Below, one piece after another: positions 1-7,800 of a stretch of DNA of 24,374 nt. Position 1 is the first letter of the stretch. Each line of letters opens with the position of its first letter. Where the stretch lies: the NCBI GenBank assembly GCA_964509505.1, contig CAZDYP010000067.1, positions 1 to 24,374 on the forward strand, in the 5' to 3' direction. The stretch is from CAZDYP01 sp964509505 (GTDB lineage Bacteria; Chloroflexota; Anaerolineae; JACRMK01). Both the position numbers and the translations under genes were made by a program. A model generated the notes under the pieces. The model was not told the DNA's origin and ran no database searches. It worked only from the letters and a program-made list of their open reading frames with translations.

Positions 1-39
1 GCGCGAGCCAACGAATGAAAGGAGAAGGCGTATTCAACC

Positions 40-82
40 GAACACTCCATACTAAACACTGAACACTGCATTACTGCTCACT
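40..82. repeat. Heptad short tandem repeat, GAACACT type
   Basis: Six degenerate units ending in ACT (GAACACT, CCATACT, AAACACT, GAACACT and two variants) follow one another with a 7-nt period, with one 8-nt step. The tract lies at the 3' end of the gamma-subunit gene and covers its stop codon and last few codons. Confidence 0.7.
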
Positions 83-1066
83 GTGCTTGCCCGTCATGCG
101 TGAGAACAGCACCACCACCAAGACCAACACTCCGACGACCAACAACAAGCTGACGAAGGTCGGTTGCGCGGGCGGATTGGCGATAGGCATCTCGACTTGC
201 AATGAAATCCATTGCGATGTTGACTTCTGCCCGTTGCGTTCGCCATTCGCGCCATCCCAGGCGGCAAATGCGATTTGATACACTTTACCCGCAATGAGCT
301 GTGCATCGTCTTTTTCGTTGGAAGCCAACGCGCGGCTAAAGATGACACGCCATTTGCCATTCGTCCAGCTGCCATGCCCCTGCACGTTCTGACCACCCTC
401 GCCTTGCGCGGTCAACGAACCAAAGCCGCCTGCGACGAGGTCCTCGACAGGCGATTGGTGTTCCATTGCAAAGAGATTGTCCGACGCGAAGGCAGGCACA
501 TATTGAGTTTCTTTGTAATCTTTAGGCGCGGGCAACGCGACAGCGGCAAATGGATAGTAGTCCACGTTCATGTTTGGATACAATGTCTCCATGTCTTGCC
601 GCTTGGCGATGTCGGCTTGCCAATCTGCCTTCCAATGCCAGATGTTGACGTTGCCAACTTGTTGCCCCATGCAGATAAACGGCTGGCCACCTTCGACGAC
701 AGGGAACTGCAACGCGAACGCATCGCGGAAATCCTGCACGCGGATCATCTCGTCGTTTTTCGTTGGGTCATCCCATTCGACCAAAAAAGCAATTTGCTCG
801 GTGTTGTGCAACGCGCGCACTTTTGCGGATTTGATGTTTGTCTTCGGCAAAATGGGCGGCGCAGTCTGCTGCGCGCTCAACGGCACGTCTAACGCCGTCG
901 CCTTTTGCCACAGCGCCGCGTCTAAGTCTTTGATGGGCAAATCTTCGCGGACACGCGCCGCGACGAGCGTCACACCTTGTGAGCTGACGACGGGAATTTG
1001 ATAGAACGTTAGCGCAACTGCTAACGCCACCGTCAAAGTGATGAGAAGAAAAGTTCGTCTGGTCAT
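71..1066 (-). CDS. Heme-b gamma subunit of type II molybdoenzyme (NxrC/EbdC-like), membrane anchored
   Basis: This 331-aa protein resembles the ethylbenzene-dehydrogenase-type gamma subunit, which binds one b heme and passes electrons between the beta subunit and a cytochrome outside the cytoplasmic membrane. Residues 2-8 read TRRTFLL and precede a hydrophobic stretch, so it is a Tat-like signal or N-terminal anchor. A second hydrophobic helix at about 304-321 is followed by a short basic tail. The family's heme ligands are a Met and a Lys. Met133 (in ICMGQ, followed by NIWHWKADW) is the likely Met ligand, and Lys238 (NGKWRV) is a candidate for the Lys. ATG at 1066 has an AAAGGTGA ribosome site; an upstream GTG at 1084 has none. 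It is the last gene of the alpha/beta/chaperone group. Family assignment is firm; the exact Lys ligand is inference. Confidence 0.85.
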   Translation of the reverse strand: MTRRTFLLITLTVALAVALTFYQIPVVSSQGVTLVAARVREDLPIKDLDAALWQKATALDVPLSAQQTAPPILPKTNIKSAKVRALHNTEQIAFLVEWDDPTKNDEMIRVQDFRDAFALQFPVVEGGQPFICMGQQVGNVNIWHWKADWQADIAKRQDMETLYPNMNVDYYPFAAVALPAPKDYKETQYVPAFASDNLFAMEHQSPVEDLVAGGFGSLTAQGEGGQNVQGHGSWTNGKWRVIFSRALASNEKDDAQLIAGKVYQIAFAAWDGANGERNGQKSTSQWISLQVEMPIANPPAQPTFVSLLLVVGVLVLVVVLFSRMTGKHSEQ

Positions 1067-1102
1067 CGTATCACCTTTCAACACAAAGCTGCGCAGCTGT
1101 CA

Positions 1103-1131
1103 CAAAGCACACAAAGGCTTCGTGTGCTTTG
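1103..1131. repeat. Inverted repeat upstream of the gamma-subunit gene
   Basis: CAAAGCACAC and GTGTGCTTTG form a perfect 10-bp stem with a 9-nt loop. No T-tract follows on either strand, so it is not a clear terminator. It lies in the 197-bp spacer between the HExxH gene and the gamma-subunit gene. Similar words (TCACAAAGC, CACAAA) recur near 24284-24300. Confidence 0.5.
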
Positions 1132-1227
1132 CGCCATTGTGTTGAATGAAGTTCTGAAAAGAAACGTTGCTTGTCATTCAGGTCAAGAAAAAGTGCGCCC
1201 TGCGGAGCGCGCGCGCGCTGGCGCGCT

Positions 1228-1249
1228 GGCGGCGTTAGAAAACGCCGCC
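1228..1249. repeat. GC-rich hairpin after the HExxH gene
   Basis: GGCGGCGTT and AACGCCGCC form a perfect 9-bp stem with a 4-nt loop, 15 bases past the HExxH gene stop. An alternating GC run flanks it at 1209-1226. There is no T-tract, so it may be a processing or mRNA-stabilising structure rather than an intrinsic terminator. Confidence 0.5.
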
Positions 1250-1263
1250 TCCTAACCATGAGA

Positions 1264-2151
1264 CTAACTTGTGACCACCTGCGCCCGCAGCGTGTAACAC
1301 TCCACACAACGCTCACATGCGCCATCTGCGCTTTGCCATTCGGGAAAATCGGCGCGAATGGCGTCGGCGACATGCGACTCAATCGTTGCGCTCCACCGAT
1401 GCGTCGGAAATTTGCACAATGGACACAACGCGCCCAAGCGCGCCGCGCGTCGTTGGCTCTGAGGCGCGCGCGCGATGGTCATGAGGTCGTCGTGTGTCAA
1501 GCCTTCAACATACCACACGCGTTCGAACACTGCCGACGGCGCCAGCTCAAATAACCGCTCACACTCGCGCCGATGCGCTTCGCAGTCGGCAAACGGTTTC
1601 ATGCCTCGCCGCACGAGTCGCGCATCCACATAAGCGCACCACAACACATGATACCGTTCCGCCAAGGCGTTGAGCGCGTTCAACGTCGCGGGGCGTTCTG
1701 CGGCAAGTTGGTCTTTGGGATAACCAAATGACGCATCGAGCATGTCGGCGGCATGCAACAATTCGTGTCGTACAAACGAGACCAACCCTTCACGTTCCGC
1801 GAAACGCGCGGGCCATACGCGCAGGCACACGCTCTTGCCATCGCGCCCGATAACCGCGCCTTCTTCGTGCTTGGCGCGCGCTTCCACCACGAGCAACGCG
1901 GGGGCTTGCGCCTGCAACGTCGGTAATTCGCCAAACAACCCCGTGAACAACTTAGTAAAACCGAGTGTATCGAAGAGGCTCGCATACAACGCGTCGAAGG
2001 CGCTCTCGCGTTCGCTAGGATGCGTGCGGTCGTAAATGGGATTGGCTTGCCGATGATACGCCACCGCCAACCATGGTTCGACAGAGCGTTCGCTCGTCGC
2101 CACTGCCGCCATGACGACGGTTTCGACTAACGTCGGTTCAAAACGAAGCAT
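1264..2151 (-). CDS. HExxH-motif and zinc-finger protein of the molybdoenzyme cluster (5' end in assembly gap)
   Basis: I do not recognise a named family. The visible 295 residues abut the N run, and the first visible codon is ATG; whether that is the true start cannot be told. HELLH at 129-133, followed by AADML, is a zinc-metallopeptidase signature. The C-terminus has CPLC (243-246) and CERCVEC (279-285), which look like a zinc-ribbon or metal-binding end. The middle is mostly helical, with no signal peptide or membrane segment in what is visible. It sits between the chaperone and gamma-subunit genes, so an assembly, maturation or quality-control role for the molybdoenzyme is plausible inference. 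A peptidase activity is not shown. The reading frame continues through the 100-N gap into the TorD gene only because 100 N happen to keep frame. Confidence 0.7.
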   Translation of the reverse strand: MLRFEPTLVETVVMAAVATSERSVEPWLAVAYHRQANPIYDRTHPSERESAFDALYASLFDTLGFTKLFTGLFGELPTLQAQAPALLVVEARAKHEEGAVIGRDGKSVCLRVWPARFAEREGLVSFVRHELLHAADMLDASFGYPKDQLAAERPATLNALNALAERYHVLWCAYVDARLVRRGMKPFADCEAHRRECERLFELAPSAVFERVWYVEGLTHDDLMTIARAPQSQRRAARLGALCPLCKFPTHRWSATIESHVADAIRADFPEWQSADGACERCVECYTLRAQVVTS

Positions 2152-2251
2152 NNNNNNNNNNNNNNNNNNNNNNNNNNNNNNNNNNNNNNNNNNNNNNNNN
2201 NNNNNNNNNNNNNNNNNNNNNNNNNNNNNNNNNNNNNNNNNNNNNNNNNNN
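2152..2251. other. Assembly gap, 100 N
   Basis: Exactly 100 N, a conventional filler for a gap of unknown length. It probably hides the C-terminus of the TorD-like chaperone and the beginning, with ribosome site, of the HExxH gene. Confidence 0.95.
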
Positions 2252-2874
2252 GTCGGCATAACTTCGATGAGCCGCCGCTGCGCCAACGTCACGCCGAGTT
2301 GTTTCGCATCGTGCGCCACGAAGTCGGCAGTAAATTTTGCCAACGCGCGATACACGCCATCGTCAACATGCTGCGCGACGCGCTCGGCGAACAAGCCAAC
2401 CCAACGCGCAAGATGGTCGCGCAAAAAACTGCGCTGCGCTTCGACGCAAACTTCCACTGACGCCTGCTGATGAGTGGTCGCCGCTTGCGCCTCTTTGAGC
2501 GCGAGCGCGTACATGAACTCCAGCTCTGCGCCGAGATGATCGGGACGCTCCGCCACGGCGCCGCCTATCTCAAAACCAAACGCGCGATAGAAGCCTGCGA
2601 TGTCCGCCAGCTCTTGACTTTGGCGATATTCGTGCGGCAACCCATACTCAGTCTCGTAGCACATCGTCCCGACGAGCCCTATGGCGCGACGATAATCGGC
2701 TTGCAGCACTTCTAAGCCAGTGGCCGAACAATCCAACTGCGTTTCAAAGCCCAGCTCACGCGCGACGCGGTTAAGCTCAGGCGCGTCTGTCGTCCAATCA
2801 TCTTTCGGATAGATAAACGTCTCCGCCAAGAAGCCATAGACCTGCGCGCGGCGGATGGCGTGTTCGGTGTTCAT
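2252..2874 (-). CDS. TorD/DmsD/NarJ-family molybdoenzyme chaperone (3' end in gap)
   Basis: The visible 207 residues belong to the all-helical TorD-like chaperones, which bind the Tat signal of a molybdoenzyme alpha subunit, hold it for cofactor insertion and prevent premature export. The diagnostic stretch is PDHLGAELEFM at 111-121, preceded by YETEYG (73-78). The usual family length is about 200-230 residues, so little is missing. ATG at 2874 is preceded by GAAGGAC. It follows the beta-subunit gene by about 80 bases and serves, by context, the Tat-exported alpha subunit encoded at 4889-8338. The reading frame continues across the gap into the next gene; I treat that as an artefact, although a natural fusion cannot be excluded. 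Confidence 0.85.
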
Positions 2875-2887
2875 AAGTCAGTCCTTC

Positions 2888-2953
2888 AGTGAACAGGGAG
2901 CAGTGAACAGTAAGTAGCCAATGAGTCCCACTGTTGACTGTTCACTGTTCACT
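2888..2953. repeat. Heptad repeat with inverted halves, AGTGAAC / ACTGTTC
   Basis: Nine 7-nt units run in register from 2888 to 2950. The left units are AGTGAAC-like and the right units ACTGTTC-like, so GTGAACAG on the left can pair with CTGTTCAC on the right. The tract fills the spacer between the chaperone and beta-subunit genes and reaches the beta stop codon. Confidence 0.75.
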
Positions 2954-4231
2954 TCAGATCGAATTGAGCCTCGCCAACGGCCTCTGGTGAATCGGCTCGA
3001 CGACGGTCAAGCGCGTGATCTCGCGCCCGCGCGAGTCGTAGCCGATGACCGTGTCGTTATACATCTTCCACGGCTTGCCGTTGACTTGTGTCTCCAAAAC
3101 GACGGGCCCCTCTTTGATTTCGTATTTGAAAATCATCTTCTGCGAAGCGCGGAACAGTTGCAGCACTGCGAGCGTCTCGCGCGAAGGCGCGACGTATTTT
3201 TCGATAGCCTCGTCCACGCCGGGTCCAAACATCTGCCGCAAATATGGGCGCGGCGCCCAACGCGGCGGGATGTAATAGATGTTCGGCTCGGTGCCAAGCT
3301 GCGGATACAAGGGCAATGCAATCTTCTCGACCTTGATGAGATGATAAAGTGGATGACTTTTATTCTCGACCCAGCTGCCGTCGGGCGCAATGTCCACCAG
3401 ACCATTCATACGAATTTTGCCTGGACACACCGCCATGCAGCGGGTCTCCATCGGCACACCTTCGCTCAAGGGGTCGTTGCCCTCGACGCGCGGATAGCAT
3501 GCGACGCACTTCTCGCTGGTACGCGTTGTGCCGCGAAACATGCTCTTCTTGTAGGGACATGCCTCGACGCATTTCTTGTAGCCACGACAGCGCGCCTGAT
3601 CAATCAACACGATGCCATCTTCGGGGCGCTTGTAAATTGCCTTGCGCGGACAGGCGGCGGCGCACGCGGGATAGGTGCAGTGGTTACAGAGGCGTTGCAA
3701 ATAGAAGAACCACGTCTGATGCACGGGCAACGCCGCGCCCTCGGTGCTGATGCCGAGCTTGTCACCCTTATATGCCGTCGAAACGTCTTCATAGTAGTTT
3801 GGCGAGCGCCATTCAGTATCGGGGGGAATGTAACCAATGGCTTGTTGCAGCGCGACGGGTTGGTTTTGCGGATTCGCTGCCTCGAAGATGGTCATGCCGT
3901 TGTACGCCCCATAGGGCGCATTGGACGCGGCTTTCGTCGCATCCCATTCGGCGGATTTGTTCGCCGCTTTGTGCGCGTCGTCCAACAGTTGCAAAATCTT
4001 GATGTCCCAATACTGCGGATAGCTGCCGTAGGGCTTGCTCTCGACGTTGTTCCACCACATGTATTCTTGACCCTTCGAGAACGTCCACGTCGCCTTGCAC
4101 GCGCCCGTGCAGGTCTGGCAGCCGATGCAACGATTGATGTTGAACACAGCGGCAAACTGTTTCTTCGGATGCGCCTCTGGGAACGTATAAGCCATTTTGC
4201 GGCCCAAGTGCCAGTTATAAACGTCAGGCAT
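2954..4231 (-). CDS. nxrB: Four-cluster Fe-S beta subunit of nitrite oxidoreductase / nitrate reductase type
   Basis: This 425-aa electron-transfer subunit carries the four cluster motifs of the NarH/NxrB/EbdB family: C35-C38-C41-C45, C182-C185-C190-C194, C215-Y218-C221-C225 and C242-C245-C265-C269. Tyr218 takes the position where NarH has Trp, which implies one [3Fe-4S] and three [4Fe-4S] clusters. The N-terminus MPDVYNWHLGRKM, the GQEYMWWNNVE block (55-64) and overall length match my memory of NxrB of Nitrospira (about 429 aa). There is no signal peptide, so export with alpha by the Tat route is expected. ATG at 4231 has a GGGAGG site 6-7 bases upstream. The symbol reflects clade resemblance; a periplasmic nitrate reductase beta subunit is the main alternative. 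Confidence 0.88.
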   Translation of the reverse strand: MPDVYNWHLGRKMAYTFPEAHPKKQFAAVFNINRCIGCQTCTGACKATWTFSKGQEYMWWNNVESKPYGSYPQYWDIKILQLLDDAHKAANKSAEWDATKAASNAPYGAYNGMTIFEAANPQNQPVALQQAIGYIPPDTEWRSPNYYEDVSTAYKGDKLGISTEGAALPVHQTWFFYLQRLCNHCTYPACAAACPRKAIYKRPEDGIVLIDQARCRGYKKCVEACPYKKSMFRGTTRTSEKCVACYPRVEGNDPLSEGVPMETRCMAVCPGKIRMNGLVDIAPDGSWVENKSHPLYHLIKVEKIALPLYPQLGTEPNIYYIPPRWAPRPYLRQMFGPGVDEAIEKYVAPSRETLAVLQLFRASQKMIFKYEIKEGPVVLETQVNGKPWKMYNDTVIGYDSRGREITRLTVVEPIHQRPLARLNSI

Positions 4232-4276
4232 GATATGCCTCCCAATCAAAATCAACTACCCAATTTCAAACCCCAG

Positions 4277-4490
4277 ATCCCCAATCCCAACTTCCAACTT
4301 CCAAACTCCAACGTGAGCGGTTCGGGCGAATGCAATGCGCTGCAACACATGGCGAAGTCGGCCTCCGCCGATTGGCAGGTTAGCCCGCGTAGGCGGGCTT
4401 GGCGATGGGCAGCACGCGGTTTACAACCGCCGTGTTCGCCCCCCAAACTGAAATGCACCCTTTGAAGTGTGGAATTTGGGATTGGGGATT
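4277..4490. repeat. Inverted heptad repeats flanking a spacer with two hairpins
   Basis: The left tract has CCAACTT-like units. Bases 4277-4296 are a near-perfect reverse complement of 4471-4490; the core is CCCCAATCCCAA against TTGGGATTGGGG. Between the arms lie a 7-bp hairpin (AGCCCGC, loop GTAG, GCGGGCT, 4382-4399) and a hairpin around CGGTT-TAC-AACCG (4413-4434). I see no gene in the spacer between the beta subunit and the 97-aa protein. Confidence 0.65.
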
Positions 4491-4498
4491 GTTATGTT

Positions 4499-4792
4499 TT
4501 ACCCCGACGCCAAATAAATCACTTCTTTCTGAGCGGACGTGATGCCCCACTGCGCGCACGTCTTACGAATCAAATCGCGCACGTAGGCTTCGCCTTTCAA
4601 CTGATAGATGCGGTGTGTGCCGAGAAACATGGGGTTGATGAACAACGTCATCAACTTCCGCTCGTCCCAACCCATTCGCACGTACTCCTCGACGAAGCAC
4701 TCCGCCATCGCTTCAAGTTGCCCCTCTTCGCCGGGCACCACCATCCCCACCAATTGCATTGGGTCGTCGTCTTCAAATTCTTTTTGGTACAT
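4499..4792 (-). CDS. Conserved-looking small acidic protein between alpha and beta genes
   Basis: I cannot assign a function to this 97-aa protein. It begins MYQKEFEDDDPMQLVGMVV, is acidic in its first half, and looks helical with no signal peptide, membrane segment or metal-binding cysteine motif (only two separated Cys). ATG at 4792 is chosen because AAGGAG lies 7 bases upstream; the frame continues upstream through heptad-repeat DNA with no ribosome site. Its position between the alpha and beta genes on the same strand suggests co-expression. Possible roles are an assembly factor, an accessory subunit or a regulator of the enzyme. I have a vague memory of similar proteins near such clusters, but cannot confirm it. 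Confidence 0.75.
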   Translation of the reverse strand: MYQKEFEDDDPMQLVGMVVPGEEGQLEAMAECFVEEYVRMGWDERKLMTLFINPMFLGTHRIYQLKGEAYVRDLIRKTCAQWGITSAQKEVIYLASG

Positions 4793-4813
4793 TGCTGTCT
4801 CCTTGTGAAGGAG

Positions 4814-4892
4814 TTGGTAATTGGTAATTGGTAATTGATGCTCGTCACATCTTTCATATATCACGCATCACGCATTACCAATTACCCATTAC
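4814..4892. repeat. Heptad repeat TTGGTAA with inverted ATTACCA half
   Basis: Three perfect TTGGTAA units (4814-4834) are followed by a diverged centre with two ATCACGC units and then ATTACCA, ATTACCC and ATTACTT units. The two ends are reverse complements and could form a long hairpin between alpha and the 97-aa gene. The right end overlaps the alpha stop codon. Confidence 0.75.
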
Positions 4893-7800
4893 TTTTTCAC
4901 CTTCACTGTCTCCCCACCCAGATACTTCTTCATGAAGTCGCTCTCGTGGCCGGGCGTGAAGCCTGTCGCGACGGCTTCCCATTTGCCTTTGCCGCCAATG
5001 CCGCCATCTTCCGCCTTTGTCACCTTGACGAGCGTCTCCTTCGGCACAGTGTTCAGCGCGTGATTGTCTGCCTCGCCGCCGAAGATGAACTGCATGCCCG
5101 TCTTTTGTTTGTGGAAGAGCGTGTCGGTCTGGTGCATCGGCATAGACCAGTCGCGCGTCACCGATTGTTGCGAGCCATAGCGCAAATTCGCCTGATAGCC
5201 CGTGCCTTCCGATTTGGCGAGACCATCGGGCCGCGTCTCGTGCGCCTTCACCGATTTCTCGGTCGCCATGAACGGCCCATGTTTTAGCATCACCGCGTTA
5301 TACGGATACGCAGGATTGTATTTCACGCGCAACATCAAGCGTGCGACTTTGTAGAATGGGTCATTCGGCTTCCAACCAATGTAGGGACGGTCGGCAGGAT
5401 TCGCGTCCACATAGACGTAATCGCCATCCTCGATGCCCAGGTCTTTCGCGGCTTGCGGATTTATATGCAATTGATGGTCACCCGGCCCAGGCAGACGCTT
5501 GTCCATGCGATACGGGTCGCCGAAGTTCGAGTCGAGGATGATCATCCAATCCACCGTGCTCCACGACGAATGCACGCGATGGCGCGTCTTCGGCGTGAGA
5601 CAATAAAATTTGTAGCCTTGCTCCCACAGCAAGTTCTTCGTGTTCTTCACCTGCGACCACGGCATGGCGATATTACGCACCGTGCGCTCCTCCCAACCCA
5701 TCGCGCTTTGGGGGATACCGTAGTCGTCGGGCTTGACGAAGCGCGACGAGGTGACGATGACGTTGGGCAGATAGGGCGTCGCTTCGGGGCCCTCACGATG
5801 GCTGATGATGTTCTCGCCATACTCAATCGCTTCGGGGATGTCGCAGTACGAATCGAGCCGGCCATCGGCAGTGTAGAATGGCACCGAGTCGTTCACCTGC
5901 TCCCAAAATGGAATGCGCGGATAGGTACGGAACAACATCAGCGCCGCGCCGGGTTCGCCATACTTGCCCGCCATGATGTCGTTGACCGTGTAGCCATTGG
6001 TTGTGAGCGACGAGTCGAGCAAGCGTTGGATATACACTTCGGGGCGACCTTCGAGCGCGAACTTCCAATAGTCTGCGAAACGCTTGTCGCTCAGTTTGTC
6101 GCCGATAGCCTTGGCGACTTCGCCCATAATCCGCACGTCATCGCGCGTGTCATAGAGCGGCTTGACGCCGCCTTTCCAAATTTGCAGGAAGGGGTTGGAG
6201 CAAGACGCCGTGATTTCGTAGGTTTGAAATTCCGCCCACGAGTTCGCCGCAAAAATCACATCCGCATATTCGACGCTGGCGGTCATCTCGATTTCACTAA
6301 CCATGATGAGTTCAATGTTCGGGTTGACATTCTTGATCATCTCGTAGTGATGCTTGGCGTTGTTCAGCAAATTGACGTTGGTCACCCATTGCACCTTGGT
6401 CGGCGTGGGCATGTGCGTTTTGCCCGTGAAGACCTTGCGCCCATACTTCGGCGTGTTGACGATGAGCGGACGCTCGGAGTGATTCCAATACGCCGGCTCT
6501 TCATCCTTCGTGTATGCGTGCGCCGCAATGACTTTGCCCGGCGCGTTGGGGTCAAGGGTTGGCTTGAACGGGTCCTCAAACACCCAACCCTTGAAGCCGG
6601 GCCCCGTTTCGGGCGAGCCTTGAAACAGCGCGGCTTTGTAGTTGCCTGCCCACGTATAGCAACCCGCGCCGGGTTTGCCGATATTGCCCGTCAACATCAA
6701 TGGTAAGAACTGCGCGCGATTGGCGAGCGTCGCATGGAACCAATGATTGATGCCCTCGCCGATATGAATAGCAGTCGGCTTGATGGCGGCGATGTCATTC
6801 GCCAAGCGCAGAATCAAATCTTTCGGCGCGTGCGTGATGTCGGCAACGGTGTCCATGTCGTAATCCTTGAGATGCTCTTTGTGCATCGTCCAGAGTGTGA
6901 TGACCTCCACCTCTTTGCCATCTACCAATTTTATCTTGCCTGTCCAATCGAGTTGGGGGTCAATACCTTTCCTGTCGAGCGCTGCGCCCACATCGTCGCG
7001 CGTGATAGCCTTCAGGTCGCCTGTCTTCGCGTCGCGCACGACGTAATCGCCCAACCGCTCATATTGCGCTTGGGTCAAGCCTTGGATTCTGAAACTGTAA
7101 CTGGTGGCGGCGAGGCTGAGTTTGTAATCGGGGAATACGTCTTTCGCGCTCAGACGTTTGAGGGTGTCGAGACGCACCAGCAAGGGGAAATCGGTGAACT
7201 GCTTGACGAACTTCTCATCGTACTTGCGGTTGTCCATGATCCACTTCGTCACGCCGAGAAAGAGCGCGGCGTCGGTGGCGGGTCGAATCGGAATCCAATA
7301 ATCGGCTTTCGTCGCAGGCGGCGAGTACTCAGGCGTGATGGCTACGATCTTCGCGCCGCGCTCCATCGCCTCGATGAAGAAGTGCGATTCGGGCATCTTG
7401 TTCTCGACGAGGTTCTTGCCGCATTGGATATGCAGCAATGAATTGCGTAAATCGTTGAAGTCTTCGTCGGAAGTTTGCAAGCCCGTGGTGAAGGGATGAC
7501 CGGGGGCTTGGTCGCCGTGCCATGTATAGTTCGACCAGGTGCGCCCGCCCTTCGCATCGTCGTGGTTCGCGGGATGGCGGATATTGTCGTCGAGCAACGC
7601 CAGCGTGTTCGCAAAGCGATACATGCCATACTTGCCGATGACGCCGAGCAAGCCCATGCCGCCGCGACACTTGAACGTGCGCGTGCCAGCGCCGCCCATC
7701 TCCTGAATCATCTCTTCGGGATAGCCCTGTTTGCGAAGCAAGTCCCAACCTTCTGGCGACGAGTAACGCTTCGCAATCGCAATCATCGCGCGCGCAACAT

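Noticed and set aside
4252..4458. 68-codon minus-strand frame between the beta and 97-aa genes
   Set aside because: Part of it is repeat-derived (WKLGLGIWGLKL), and it lacks a ribosome site.
2921..4465. 514-codon plus-strand open frame opposite the beta subunit gene
   Set aside because: It is antisense to a strongly supported Fe-S protein, contains no recognisable motif and follows from GC-rich codon bias.
5453..6706. 417-codon plus-strand open frame opposite the alpha gene
   Set aside because: It is a shadow of the alpha subunit gene, rich in Arg and His, with no domain or ribosome site.
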